From contig JACRAF010000042.1 of assembly GCA_016213505.1 (NCBI GenBank), forward strand, positions 1 through 33,783: a stretch of 33,783 nt of DNA, read 5' to 3'. The notes below the pieces were generated by a model. It made no database searches, had not been told where the DNA came from, and saw only the letters and a list, made by a program, of their open reading frames with translations. Positions 1 to 9,477 of the stretch are shown here, in pieces. Both the position numbers and the translations under genes were made by a program. Each line of letters opens with the position of its first letter. Within the stretch, counting starts at the first letter, position 1. Source of the stretch: Devosia nanyangense. Its GTDB lineage: Bacteria; Pseudomonadota; Alphaproteobacteria; Rhizobiales; Devosiaceae.

Positions 1-1
1 C

Positions 2-1000
<999 letters not shown>

Positions 1001-1004
1001 CGCG

Positions 1005-1114
1005 TGTGAATTGTGAATTGTGAATTGTGAATGGTGAATAGAGGGAGCGAGTGGGAGCGGAGATAGCGAACGGCGCGTGAGCATCCATTCACTATTCACC
1101 ATTCACCATTCACT
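1005..1114. repeat. Heptad repeats in opposing arrays between atpD and atpC
   Basis: Five consecutive heptads of the form TGTGAAT/GGTGAAT fill 1005-1039, and four complementary heptads (ATTCACT/ATTCACC) fill 1087-1114. GTGAATGGTGAATAG at 1027-1041 is exactly complementary to 1092-1106, so the transcript can fold into a long stem around a loop of about 50 bases. The right array ends just before the atpC ribosome binding site (GGAAGAA before ATG 1124). This resembles a dispersed palindromic intergenic repeat. Inside this operon it could influence mRNA processing or the atpD:atpC expression ratio, which is an inference. Confidence 0.8.
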
Positions 1115-1123
1115 GGAAGAAAC

Positions 1124-1546
1124 ATGGCCGACGGCATCAAGATCGAAATCGTCTCTCCGGAGCGGCTGGTGATTTCCGAGCAGGCGCGCTCGGTCACCGT
1201 GCCGGGCGCGGACGGCTATTTCACCGTCATGGGCGACCATGCCCCGTTGATGTCGACGCTGAAGCCGGGCTTCATCACCGTCACTGACCTCGGCAATGTC
1301 GCGCATGTGTTCTATGTGCGCGGCGGCTTTGCCGACGTCGCGCCCGCCGGCCTCACCATCCTTGCCGAGGAGGCCCGCCCAGTCGCGGACTTCGACCGCA
1401 ACGAGATCGAGGCGCTGATCGCCGCTGGGATGACGGCGCTCCAGGCCGCGGCGACGGCGCACGAGCAGGATCGTCTCCAGAACGAGATCGACGCATGGAA
1501 GAACCTTCTGCTCGACGCTTCGGTCAGCCGCGACACTGCGCACTAG
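1124..1546 (+). CDS. atpC: F1 ATP synthase subunit epsilon
   Basis: Epsilon subunit of the F1 rotor stalk, which couples gamma rotation to the catalytic head and can inhibit ATP hydrolysis. The 140-residue product is the usual length. It starts with the beta-sandwich domain (IKIEIVSPERLVISEQARSV, then the conserved PGADGYFTVMGDHAPLMSTLKPG around residues 27-48) and ends with a helical domain (VADFDRNEIEALIAA onward). The ATG at 1124 follows GGAAGAAAC, a good ribosome binding site. It is the last gene of the atp operon: a strong hairpin and T-run lie 24 bases past the stop. Confidence 0.97.
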   Translation: MADGIKIEIVSPERLVISEQARSVTVPGADGYFTVMGDHAPLMSTLKPGFITVTDLGNVAHVFYVRGGFADVAPAGLTILAEEARPVADFDRNEIEALIAAGMTALQAAATAHEQDRLQNEIDAWKNLLLDASVSRDTAH

Positions 1547-1569
1547 CAGAAGCGTCGGACGGAACGCTT

Positions 1570-1597
1570 AAGGCGCCTGCGGGCGCCTTCTGTTTTT
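1570..1597 (+). terminator. Rho-independent terminator of the atp operon
   Basis: A perfect 8-bp stem (AAGGCGCC at 1570-1577 with GGCGCCTT at 1582-1589, loop TGCG) is followed by CTGTTTTT. It lies 24 bases after the atpC stop and closes the atp operon. Confidence 0.85.
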
Positions 1598-1844
1598 GGC
1601 GGACCTGTCATTCCTTCTGACCATTCACTTAACCTTAAAACGTTTCCGACAATTTCGGCGACGGGAATGCAATCTGCTTGATCGTCTCGTGGTTTCGGCC
1701 GCAAGGGGATCGGAATCTGGGCTTGGCGATTGCACTGAACCATCAGCACAAACGCCGGCGCTGGCAGACATGCTTGCGAAGCGGGAGGCCCTTGGGCACC
1801 CGGTGAGGCAGCGTGCTCATGGCCGGGCCGAGCATGGAGACGAC
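1598..1844. other. Intergenic region upstream of the chemosensory genes
   Basis: These 247 bases separate the atp terminator from the secreted sensor-like gene. The left part (about 1615-1660) is AT-richer than its surroundings and would suit a promoter, but I see no convincing -35/-10 pair. An open frame runs through it continuous with the next gene, but it has no family-like sequence and the signal peptide begins at 1845. Confidence 0.4.
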
Positions 1845-2447
1845 ATGACTTTTCTACCACTTCACCGCCTCGCACTCGGGCTCGGCGCCATTGTTGCTTT
1901 CAGCTTCGGCGCCGTCGCCGTCGCCGTCGCCGCCGACAACGAATTCGCCGAGCCGCTGACCGCGCTCGCCAAGGGCGAGTTGCGCCAGATCGCCGAAGAT
2001 CCGGCACTGGTCGCCGCAATCATGGCGCAGAACGCCATGACCGCCGGCTACGATGCGGCCAAAATCGACGCGCTCGACAAGCAGTGGCGCGCCGAGGTCG
2101 ATGCGGCAGCCAAGCCGCTCATCGATGCGACGCTCGCGAACGACGCCTCCAAATATCTCGCCAAGGTGCAGGCCGACAGTGCCGGCAAATACACCGAGAT
2201 CTTCGCGACCGACGCGATGGGCCTCAACGTGGCGCAGTCCACCGTCACCTCCGACTACTGGCAGGGCGACGAAGACAAATTCACGCAGACGTTCGCGATG
2301 GGCGCCGACGCGGTGTTCCTCGGCGACGTCGAGCAGGACGAATCGACCCAGACGTTCCAGAGCCAGGTCTCGATCACCATCACCGACCCGGCGACCGGCA
2401 TGCCGATCGGATCGATCACCGTCGGCATCGACCTGTCGACGCTCTAG
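1845..2447 (+). CDS. Secreted PDC/Cache-like sensor-domain protein
   Basis: A 200-residue protein with a clear Sec signal peptide ([20 protein letters not shown] then a small-residue stretch, probable cleavage after AVAVAA near residue 30). The rest has no membrane segment, so it is predicted to be periplasmic. Its C-terminal half ([44 protein letters not shown], ending [10 protein letters not shown]) resembles one PDC/Cache sensor module, the fold usually found outside chemoreceptors, but here it stands alone. The start at 1845 was chosen because GGAGA precedes it and the signal peptide begins there. It sits 56 bases before the first MCP gene and is probably co-transcribed. A ligand-binding or accessory role for the MCPs is inference; the fold assignment is by pattern only. 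Confidence 0.7.
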   Translation: MTFLPLHRLALGLGAIVAFSFGAVAVAVAADNEFAEPLTALAKGELRQIAEDPALVAAIMAQNAMTAGYDAAKIDALDKQWRAEVDAAAKPLIDATLANDASKYLAKVQADSAGKYTEIFATDAMGLNVAQSTVTSDYWQGDEDKFTQTFAMGADAVFLGDVEQDESTQTFQSQVSITITDPATGMPIGSITVGIDLSTL

Positions 2448-2454
2448 TATCCGA

Positions 2455-2477
2455 GGGCGCCGGATCGTCCGGCGCCC
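2455..2477 (+). other. Perfect GC-rich hairpin between sensor gene and MCP
   Basis: GGGCGCCGGA (2455-2464) pairs perfectly with TCCGGCGCCC (2468-2477) over a 3-base loop, 8 bases after the preceding stop. The next bases are GTCTCTC rather than a T-run, so it is a weak terminator at best. It could be an attenuator or an mRNA 3'-end stabiliser that sets different levels of the sensor protein and the receptor. Confidence 0.6.
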
Positions 2478-2503
2478 GTCTCTCACCGAACGGATTCTTG
2501 CCC

Positions 2504-4474
2504 ATGACATTTCGGCTCAACCTGACCCCGACCATCCTCCTCCCCGTCGCCGCCACGGTCCTCGTGGTGGTCGCGCTGGTGATGTACCTGTCGGGGGCGA
2601 GCGCGATTGCGACCAACGAGCGGACGCTGGCCACCGCGCAGAGCGAGATGATCCGCGTTCTCTCGGCGCAGTTCGCCGGCAGCGTGCGCTTCGCCAAGAT
2701 GGACGCGGTGTCGGAGTCGTTCACGGCCTATCAGGCCGATCCGGATTTCGGCCTCGCGGCAGCAGGCGCAGTCGATGCCCAGGGCAAGTCCATTCTCGAG
2801 TTCGGCGCCGATCCCGCACTCAGCGGCGAAGCCATCAAAATCGCCAGCGAAGCGCTGACCGCCAACGCTCTGGTCAGCCGCACGGAGGGCACCATCCACT
2901 ACGCTGCCTATCCCGCCTATTTCGGCAAGGAAAACGCCGTGGTCGGCGCCGTCGTCATGGCCTGGGACCTTTCCATCCACCGCACCGAGATCATTGGCCT
3001 CCAGGTCCGCAACGGCTTGATCGCGCTCGGCATTGCCGCGGTCGGCATCGCGCTGCTCGCCTGGTTGCTGATGGCCCGCGTCACCCGTCCGATCCGCCGC
3101 CTGACACAGGTCTCGACGGCCTTGTCCGAGGGCAAGCTCGAGGTCGAGATCGAAGGCGCCGGCCGCCGCGACGAGCTCGGCGATATGGCCCGCGCCGTCG
3201 AAGTGTTCCGCTCCAATTCGCATCGCGTGCGCCAGATGACCGACGAGGAAGCGGCGCGCATCATCGAACAGCAGGCCGCCCGGCAGCGGATGATGCAGGA
3301 GCTGCAAACGGCTTTCGGTGAGGTGGTCGATGCGGCAATCGCCGGCGACTTCTCGCGCCGCGTCCCGGCCAGCTTCCCGGACGCAGAACTCAACAGCCTT
3401 GCCGGCAGCGTCAATTCGCTGGTCGGCATGGTCGACCGCGGGCTGGGCGAAACCGGCGAGGTGCTCGCCGCCCTGGCGCAGACCGACCTGGGCAAGCGCA
3501 TGAACGGCGACTATCAGGGCGCCTTCGCCGCGCTCAAGAGCAACACCAACCGGGTGGCGGAAAACCTCTCGGAGATCGTCGGGCGGCTGAAGAAGACGTC
3601 GTTCGACCTCAAGACTGCGACGGGCGAAATCCTGTCGGGCGCCAACGATCTCTCCGAGCGCACGACGCGGCAGGCGGCGACCATCGAGGAGACCTCGGCG
3701 ACGATGGAGCAACTCGCGTCCACGGTCCTCCAGAACGCGCAGCGAGCCAACGATGCGGCGGTCAACGCCGCCGGCGTGACCGCTACGGCCGAGCAGGGCG
3801 GGCAAGTCATGCATCGTGCCAACGAGGCGATGGAGCGGATCACGCAGTCGTCGAGCAAGATCTCCAACATTATCGGCCTGATCGACGACATCGCCTTCCA
3901 GACCAATCTGCTGGCGCTCAATGCCTCGGTCGAGGCGGCGCGCGCCGGCGATGCCGGCAAGGGCTTTGCCGTGGTTGCCGTCGAGGTCCGGCGCCTGGCA
4001 CAATCGGCCGCCAGTGCTTCTTCCGAGGTCAAGGCCCTGATCGAGCAGTCCGGCGTCGAAGTGGCGGGCGGATCGCGGCTGGTCGCCGAGGCCGTCGGCA
4101 AACTCGAGGCGATGGTCGAGGGGGCGCGCAAGAACGGGGCGCTGCTCGACGGGATCGCGGCGGAGAGCCGGTCGCAGGCGTCCTCGATCGAGGAGGTCAA
4201 TGTCGCCATCCGCCAGATGGACGAGATGACTCAGCACAACGCCGCCCTGGTCGAACAAACCAACGCAGCGATCGAACAGACCGAAGCGCAGGCCGTCGAG
4301 CTCGACAAGATCGTCGATATCTTCAGCCTCGCCGATGCCCCCCAGAGGGCCGTGATGTCCCCTGTCCACGAGACGAGAGGCAGTAAAGACGTCAAGCAAC
4401 GGGTGAAGCATGCCGCCAAGACCTACCTCAGCCACGGCAATGCCGCGATCGACAAGGATTGGGCCGAGTTCTGA
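2504..4474 (+). CDS. Methyl-accepting chemotaxis protein with C-terminal DWAEF tail
   Basis: A 656-residue chemoreceptor. TM1 is at about residues 9-31 and the periplasmic domain at about 32-168, small and without an obvious double-Cache layout. TM2 is at about 171-193, followed by HAMP ([14 protein letters not shown] to VEVFRSN, about 194-238) and a second HAMP-like segment (about 265-360). The signalling coiled coil is at about 370-605, with the conserved hairpin tip [20 protein letters not shown] at 461-480, the site that contacts CheA and CheW. The C-terminus is a charged linker ending KDWAEF, which fits the xWxxF pentapeptide that tethers CheR/CheB on some receptors. The ATG at 2504 was chosen because the TM1 sequence begins there. 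The cytoplasmic half is closely related to the next gene, suggesting duplication. The ligand is unknown. Confidence 0.95.
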   Translation: MTFRLNLTPTILLPVAATVLVVVALVMYLSGASAIATNERTLATAQSEMIRVLSAQFAGSVRFAKMDAVSESFTAYQADPDFGLAAAGAVDAQGKSILEFGADPALSGEAIKIASEALTANALVSRTEGTIHYAAYPAYFGKENAVVGAVVMAWDLSIHRTEIIGLQVRNGLIALGIAAVGIALLAWLLMARVTRPIRRLTQVSTALSEGKLEVEIEGAGRRDELGDMARAVEVFRSNSHRVRQMTDEEAARIIEQQAARQRMMQELQTAFGEVVDAAIAGDFSRRVPASFPDAELNSLAGSVNSLVGMVDRGLGETGEVLAALAQTDLGKRMNGDYQGAFAALKSNTNRVAENLSEIVGRLKKTSFDLKTATGEILSGANDLSERTTRQAATIEETSATMEQLASTVLQNAQRANDAAVNAAGVTATAEQGGQVMHRANEAMERITQSSSKISNIIGLIDDIAFQTNLLALNASVEAARAGDAGKGFAVVAVEVRRLAQSAASASSEVKALIEQSGVEVAGGSRLVAEAVGKLEAMVEGARKNGALLDGIAAESRSQASSIEEVNVAIRQMDEMTQHNAALVEQTNAAIEQTEAQAVELDKIVDIFSLADAPQRAVMSPVHETRGSKDVKQRVKHAAKTYLSHGNAAIDKDWAEF

Positions 4475-4535
4475 GTCAGTCGTGATTGTGGCGTAACTGA
4501 TCGTTAGCCCTACCGGACTACGCTCTCGCGCGGGA

Positions 4536-4559
4536 TTGTCCGGCTCACCGGCCGGACAA
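4536..4559 (+). other. Hairpin upstream of the second MCP gene
   Basis: TTGTCCGGC (4536-4544) pairs with GCCGGACAA (4551-4559) around a 6-base loop. It lies between the two MCP genes, 17 bases before the ATG at 4577 and just ahead of the G-rich ribosome binding site. With no T-run it reads better as a leader or processing hairpin than as a terminator. Confidence 0.55.
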
Positions 4560-4576
4560 CCGGCTCGGGGGGTGCG

Positions 4577-6985
4577 ATGAAACTCATACCGTCGTTCAGG
4601 ATTTCGCAGAAGCTGCCGCTGGCGCTGGTGGGGTCGGCCATCGTCGTAGGCGCCGGGGTCGGCATCGCCTCCTACGTCCTCGCCTCAGGGGCGCTCGAGG
4701 CGCAGGCGCGGCAGAACCTCGACACCATCGCCTTCGAGCGGGCCAATCAGCTCAGCGTCTACCTCAAGGACGTCGAGACCGACCTGGTCAAGACCGCCAA
4801 GGCCGACAACACGCTGTTCGCCATCGCCAATTTCGCCAAGGCGTGGCGGGGGATGAGCAATCCCAGCCTCGACACCGACGCGGCGACGACGCTGACCGAG
4901 ATTTTCCTCACCGGCGATCCGGCCAAGCGCATCGATATCGACAAGGTCGAGGGGCTGACCCCGTCCTACGCGGTCAACCACAAGCACTACCAGCCGATCT
5001 ATCGCGAGCAGATCAGGAGCCAAGGCTACCACGACCTTTATCTGTTCGACCTCGAGGGCAACCTCGTCTACTCGACCACCAAATCGGACGATTTCGCCAC
5101 CAACTTCGCCGAAGGCGGCGGCGCCTTCTCGGCCAGCAGCCTAGGCGCTCTCTATCGGCAGGCAGCCAGCGGCAATTCGCCCTCGGACTTCGTCTTTGCC
5201 GACTACGCACCCTATGCGGCGGCGGGCGGAATGCCGCTTGCCTTCCTCGCCACGCCCGTGGTCGACGCGACCAACACCAAGATCGGGGTCATCGCCATAT
5301 CGCTCGGCGTCGACCGGATCGGCCAGGTCATCGGCTACCGGCAGGGGCTGGGCGCCACCGGCGACACCATCATCGTCGGTATCGACGGGCTGGCCCGCAC
5401 CGATTCGGGCTTCACCGAGGAGAATGACGTTCTGCAGCCGACGATTTTCGATCCGGTGATCAAGGACGCGGTGACGGGGGTTCCGGGCGCCACCTTTGCC
5501 GACGACTTCCGCGGGGCGGAAGTGATTGCCGCCGCCGCCCCGGCCGACATCACCGGCAGCCAGAGCTGGGCGGTGGTCGCGGTGATGAACAAGTCCGAGA
5601 TTTTCGCCCCGGTGACGGCGTTGATGACGATGATGCTGGCCATCGGCGGCGGGCTCCTCGCCATCGTCGCCCTTCTCGGCTGGCTGTTCGCGCGCAGCGT
5701 CAGTGCGCCGATAACGCGGCTGACCAAGGGCATGAAGGAGCTGGCCGCCGGCGATCTCGACGTCGAGATCAAGGGCGCCGAAAAACGCGACGAGCTGGGT
5801 GAGATGGCGCAGGCGGTCGAGGTGTTCCGTGCCAATGCGCGGCAGGTCCAGGAAATGTCGGAGGACGAGCGCGCCGCCTCGGAGCGCCGGCGGATCGAGC
5901 GCGCCGAAATGATGCAGGATCTGCAGCGGGCTTTCGGCCAGGTGGTCGATGCCGCCGTCAATGGCGACTTCTCGCAGCGCGTCGATGCGGAATTTCCCGA
6001 TGCCGAGCTCAACAGCCTCGCCCGCAGCGTCAACAATCTGGTCGAGACCGTCGACCGCGGCCTCGGCGAGACAGGTGCCGTGCTTTCGGCGCTGGCCCAT
6101 ACCGATCTCAGCCAGCGCGTCGAGGGCGACTATCAGGGCGCCTTCGGACAGCTCCGCGACGACACCAACGGCGTCTGCGAGACGCTGGGCGACATCGTCA
6201 CGGGCCTGCGCAACACCTCGCGGCAGCTGAAGACGGCCACCGGCGAGATGCTGTCGGGCGCCAACGATCTCAGCGAGCGCACCACCAAGCAATCGGCGAC
6301 CATCGAGGAGACGTCGGCCGCGATGGACCAGCTCGCCTCGACCGTCCACGACAATGCCAAGCGCGCCGAAGCGGCGAGCGCCAAGGCCCGGGCGGTGAGC
6401 CAGACGGCGACCGAAGGCGGCACCGTGATGAGCCGGGCGACCGAAGCCATGGAGCGGATCACCGCTTCTTCGGGCAAGATCTCCAACATCATCGGGCTCA
6501 TCGACGACATTGCGTTCCAGACCAACCTGCTGGCGCTCAATGCCTCGGTCGAAGCGGCCCGGGCGGGTGAAGCGGGCAAGGGCTTTGCGGTGGTGGCGGT
6601 GGAAGTGCGGCGGTTGGCGCAGAGCGCGGCGCAGGCGTCGTCCGAGGTCAAGGGGCTGATCGAGCAGAGCGGCATCGAAGTGACGGGCGGTTCGCGGCTG
6701 GTGGCCGAGGCGGCGCAAAAACTCGTCGCGATGCTCGATGCGGCCAAGGAATCGAGCGCGCTGATCGAAGGGATCGCCAACGCCAGTCGCGAGCAGGCCT
6801 CGGCGATCGAGGAGGTCTCGTCGGCCGTCCGCACTCTCGACGAGATGACCCAGCACAATGCGGCGTTGGTGGAAGAGACCAACGCAGCGATTGAGCAGAC
6901 CGAAGCCCAGGCCAGCGAACTCGACCGCATCGTCGACGTGTTCACGCTCGATGCCGAGGACGAGCAGCGGCGGCGCGCCGCGTAG
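4577..6985 (+). CDS. Methyl-accepting chemotaxis protein with double-Cache-like sensor
   Basis: An 802-residue chemoreceptor. TM1 is at about residues 15-38 and a large periplasmic region at about 39-344. That region has the marks of a dCache domain: [12 protein letters not shown] near the membrane, [23 protein letters not shown] at 151-173, and a second module around [17 protein letters not shown]2 is at about 347-372, then HAMP ([22 protein letters not shown] onward), a second HAMP-like stretch and the signalling domain with hairpin tip [20 protein letters not shown] near residue 640. The tail ([11 protein letters not shown]) lacks the xWxxF motif of the preceding MCP. The start at 4577 follows a G-rich site. 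The gene converges on the racemase gene with only 14 bases between stops. Confidence 0.95.
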   Translation: MKLIPSFRISQKLPLALVGSAIVVGAGVGIASYVLASGALEAQARQNLDTIAFERANQLSVYLKDVETDLVKTAKADNTLFAIANFAKAWRGMSNPSLDTDAATTLTEIFLTGDPAKRIDIDKVEGLTPSYAVNHKHYQPIYREQIRSQGYHDLYLFDLEGNLVYSTTKSDDFATNFAEGGGAFSASSLGALYRQAASGNSPSDFVFADYAPYAAAGGMPLAFLATPVVDATNTKIGVIAISLGVDRIGQVIGYRQGLGATGDTIIVGIDGLARTDSGFTEENDVLQPTIFDPVIKDAVTGVPGATFADDFRGAEVIAAAAPADITGSQSWAVVAVMNKSEIFAPVTALMTMMLAIGGGLLAIVALLGWLFARSVSAPITRLTKGMKELAAGDLDVEIKGAEKRDELGEMAQAVEVFRANARQVQEMSEDERAASERRRIERAEMMQDLQRAFGQVVDAAVNGDFSQRVDAEFPDAELNSLARSVNNLVETVDRGLGETGAVLSALAHTDLSQRVEGDYQGAFGQLRDDTNGVCETLGDIVTGLRNTSRQLKTATGEMLSGANDLSERTTKQSATIEETSAAMDQLASTVHDNAKRAEAASAKARAVSQTATEGGTVMSRATEAMERITASSGKISNIIGLIDDIAFQTNLLALNASVEAARAGEAGKGFAVVAVEVRRLAQSAAQASSEVKGLIEQSGIEVTGGSRLVAEAAQKLVAMLDAAKESSALIEGIANASREQASAIEEVSSAVRTLDEMTQHNAALVEETNAAIEQTEAQASELDRIVDVFTLDAEDEQRRRAA

Positions 6986-6999
6986 GGCGCGGTTCTAGA

Positions 7000-7689
7000 C
7001 TAGCCGGCGAGCGCCGCGGCAACCAGGGCCTTGGCGTGAAGGTCCGTGGTGTCGTAGGTCGGCACCGGGCTGACCGCGTCGTCGATCAGCATGCCGATCT
7101 CGGTGCAGCCCAGGATCACCGCCTCGGCGCCGCGTGCCGCGAGCCGGGCGATGGCATCGACATAGGTCCGCCGCGACTCGTCGCGGACAACGCCCAAGCA
7201 GAGTTCCTCGTAGATGATGCCGTTGAGGTTGGTGATGCCGATGTCGGGCACCAGCACTTCGAGGCCGTGCGCCTCGAGCGTCTCGATGTAGAAGCGCTTC
7301 TCCATGGTGAAGCGCGTGCCGAGCAGGCCGACGCGGCCGATGCCGTCGGCGATCAGCGCATCGGCGGTCGGTGTCGCGATGTGAAGGAACGGCACGGTGA
7401 TCGCGGCGACGATCTCGGGGGCGCAGATGTGCATGGTGTTGGTCGCGAGCCCGATCACCCCGCACCCCTGCTGTTCGAGCGAGCGGGCGATGCCGGCGAG
7501 CAGCCGCCCGGCGCCAGCCCAGTCGCCGGTTTTCTGCATGCTCTCGATCGGCGCGAAATCGACCGAGTGGACGATCACCGGCGCCGAGTTCAGCCCGCCC
7601 AGCGCCTTCGAGGTTTCTCGATTGAGAATGGCGTAGTAGTGCGCCGTCGATTCCCAACTCATGCCGCCGATGAGGCCGATGGTCTTCAT
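7000..7689 (-). CDS. Aspartate/glutamate racemase family protein (YgeA-like)
   Basis: A 229-residue cofactor-independent amino-acid racemase of the Asp/Glu racemase superfamily. The N-terminus MKTIGLIGGMSWESTAHYY and the segment VIVHSVDF closely resemble E. coli YgeA, a broad-specificity racemase. The usual first catalytic cysteine is a threonine (ATNTMH, Thr83), as in YgeA, while the second is kept (GCTEIG, Cys195). The enzyme probably racemises one or a few amino acids for peptidoglycan or D-amino-acid use; the substrate cannot be read from sequence. The ATG overlaps the rppH stop as ATGA, so it is translationally coupled as the last gene of the long minus-strand run. Confidence 0.88.
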   Translation of the reverse strand: MKTIGLIGGMSWESTAHYYAILNRETSKALGGLNSAPVIVHSVDFAPIESMQKTGDWAGAGRLLAGIARSLEQQGCGVIGLATNTMHICAPEIVAAITVPFLHIATPTADALIADGIGRVGLLGTRFTMEKRFYIETLEAHGLEVLVPDIGITNLNGIIYEELCLGVVRDESRRTYVDAIARLAARGAEAVILGCTEIGMLIDDAVSPVPTYDTTDLHAKALVAAALAG

Positions 7690-8222
7690 CGGCCGCGCAG
7701 TCTTGTGGGGATGTCGTGGAAGGCGGCGACCACTTCGAGATACGCGTCGCGCTTGAACGGCACGACGAGGCCGGGGAGGCGGTCGAGTGCCTCCCAGCGC
7801 CAGGCATCGAACTCGGCCGGCATGCTGCCGTCACCGGGATGGACGACGTCGATCTGAGTGTCGTCGCCGGTGAAGCGAAAGGCGAACCAGCGCTGGCGCT
7901 GGCCGCGATACTTGCCCTTGAGCGCGGTGCCGAGCGCCTCGTCGGGGAGGTCGTAGTAGATCCAGCCCGGCGCCTCGGCCATCAGCTCGACGGATTTGAT
8001 CGAGGTCTCCTCGAACAGCTCGCGGTAGGCGGTGGCCCGTGGCTCCTCGCCCTTGTCGATGCCGCCCTGCGGCATCTGCCAAGGCGCGTCGAACTCACTG
8101 GTATCTTCGGAGTCGCCCTCGGGCTTGCGGCGGCCGATGAACACCAGTCCGTCGTCGTTGAACACGGCCGTGCCGACGCAATCGCGATAGGGCAGGGTCT
8201 CGCGGTCGAGGCGTTTGTTCAT
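7686..8222 (-). CDS. rppH: RNA pyrophosphohydrolase (Nudix)
   Basis: A 178-residue Nudix hydrolase that removes pyrophosphate from 5'-triphosphate RNAs and so starts mRNA decay. The Nudix box runs from Gly53 to about residue 75 with Glu59, Arg67, Glu68, Glu71 and Glu72 (GGIDKGEEPRATAYRELFEE). The N-terminal YRDCVGTAVFNDDGLVFIGRR and the downstream WIYYDLP and YRGQRQRWFAFRF are typical of RppH. The ATG at 8222 was chosen because the RppH fold begins there and it overlaps the preceding gene's TGA as ATGA; the open frame extends upstream without recognisable sequence. It lies between a divergent polysaccharide deacetylase and a racemase, a common alphaproteobacterial setting. Confidence 0.95.
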   Translation of the reverse strand: MNKRLDRETLPYRDCVGTAVFNDDGLVFIGRRKPEGDSEDTSEFDAPWQMPQGGIDKGEEPRATAYRELFEETSIKSVELMAEAPGWIYYDLPDEALGTALKGKYRGQRQRWFAFRFTGDDTQIDVVHPGDGSMPAEFDAWRWEALDRLPGLVVPFKRDAYLEVVAAFHDIPTRLRGR

Positions 8223-9397
8223 TGCGGCTTCTGCATCAGGGCGCTGACGGGAACGATGGTGATGCCGCGCTCGGCGGCGGCCTTGGCCCACTCGGCCAGC
8301 GTCTGCACCGAGACCGGCAGAGCGGAGATGACGCCGATGGCGCTGCCCTTCTCGATGGCCTTGGCCTCGAGGGCCTTGAGCTGTTCGAGGATCGGTCCGC
8401 GTGCCGCGGTCTGGTCGAGCGCCATGTCGGCGCGGCCGAATTGGACGGCGTTTGCCGCGGCGACCTGCGGGGCGACCGAGCGGTTGGACGAGCCGTCGTC
8501 GACATAGCCGAGGCCGCGGGCGCCGAGTTCTTCCATCAGCGGGCCGAAATCGGCGGCCGAGGCGGTGAAGCGGGCGCCCATGTGGTTGATGAGTCCGACA
8601 TAGCCGCCGAACTTGCCCATCACCGTGAACAGTTTGTCGAGGTTATCGCGCGGCGCCTGGCCGGTCAGCAGCGTATCCGGGCCTGGGTCGCTGTCGGGAT
8701 AGTCGAAGGGCTCGAGCGGCACTTCGAGGAGGATCTCGTGGCCGGCGGCGCGGGCGGAGCCGACCGAGCGGGCCAGCGCCTTGCCGTAAGGCGCAAACGC
8801 CAGCGTCACTGCGTCGGGGAGCGCATTGATCGCGGCATCGGTGCCGGTTTCGTTGAGCCCGAGCCCGGTGACGACGATGGCGATCAGCGGCTTGCCGCCG
8901 GCGCTCGCCGGGGTCAGCGATGGCTGCGCATAGGCCTCGAACGGCGTTTGCCCGCTCGCCGCGATCCGTGGGATGGAGCCGTGCTCGCTCTCCTCGAGCA
9001 GATCGGGGAAGAGCCCGTCGGCAGTCATCGCCGCGCTCGTGGCCTCAGCGGCGGCCGATCCGCCTTCGGGCACGTCGCTGCCCACGGTGGTGAAGGCCGG
9101 ACCGGTCGCCGGGGTTTCCGGCCCGGCGCTGATCGTCGCCATGCTGGTGGTGGTCGAGGCGACGCTGTCGGCGATGGAATTAGCGTTGCGGGTCTGGTTG
9201 ACGCTGATTTCGACGGCAGGCCGGCCGCCCATTGGATCATCGACGAGCACAAGGCGGGCGACGACGCCGGCGAGGATCAGCCCCAATACGGTGAAGGCGA
9301 TGCGCGCCAGCGGCAATCGCCCGGGCGCCAGCCGCAAAGCGGCGAACGCCGGCTTTGCCGGTTTGCGGCCCAATGGTGCGCTGAGGTCGTCCGCCAT
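8219..9397 (-). CDS. Divergent polysaccharide deacetylase family protein (YibQ-like)
   Basis: A 392-residue membrane-anchored envelope protein. Residues about 31-51 form one N-terminal membrane segment (ARIAFTVLGLILAGVVARLV), followed by a low-complexity Ala/Thr/Ser linker to about 170. The divergent polysaccharide deacetylase domain (about 172-385) has PLIAIVVTGLGLNETGTDAA, LEVPLEPFDYPDSDPG, LINHMGARFTA and YVDDGSSNRS. The family looks like a NodB-fold carbohydrate esterase, but its enzymatic role is not settled. The gene follows envC and ctpA and precedes rppH. This co-location is conserved in alphaproteobacteria and points to a role in peptidoglycan remodelling. The start ATG lies 80 bases after ctpA. 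Confidence 0.88.
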   Translation of the reverse strand: MADDLSAPLGRKPAKPAFAALRLAPGRLPLARIAFTVLGLILAGVVARLVLVDDPMGGRPAVEISVNQTRNANSIADSVASTTTSMATISAGPETPATGPAFTTVGSDVPEGGSAAAEATSAAMTADGLFPDLLEESEHGSIPRIAASGQTPFEAYAQPSLTPASAGGKPLIAIVVTGLGLNETGTDAAINALPDAVTLAFAPYGKALARSVGSARAAGHEILLEVPLEPFDYPDSDPGPDTLLTGQAPRDNLDKLFTVMGKFGGYVGLINHMGARFTASAADFGPLMEELGARGLGYVDDGSSNRSVAPQVAAANAVQFGRADMALDQTAARGPILEQLKALEAKAIEKGSAIGVISALPVSVQTLAEWAKAAAERGITIVPVSALMQKPQ

Positions 9398-9477
9398 CCT
9401 GCCTCAACCCGGGCGGGCGACGCGAATCAGCCGCGCCGCCTCACCCGCCTTCGGATAGCACATCCGCCCGCGCCGGC

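Noticed and set aside
1596..1844. N-terminal extension of the sensor-like gene from 1596
   Set aside because: The extension has no conserved character and would bury the signal peptide; the ATG at 1845 has a GGAGA site.
2483..4435. Long minus-strand open frame opposite the first MCP (and a similar one at 5141-6856)
   Set aside because: Antisense shadows in high-GC DNA: Arg/His/Asp-rich, no family sequence, and both lie exactly over well-supported MCP genes.
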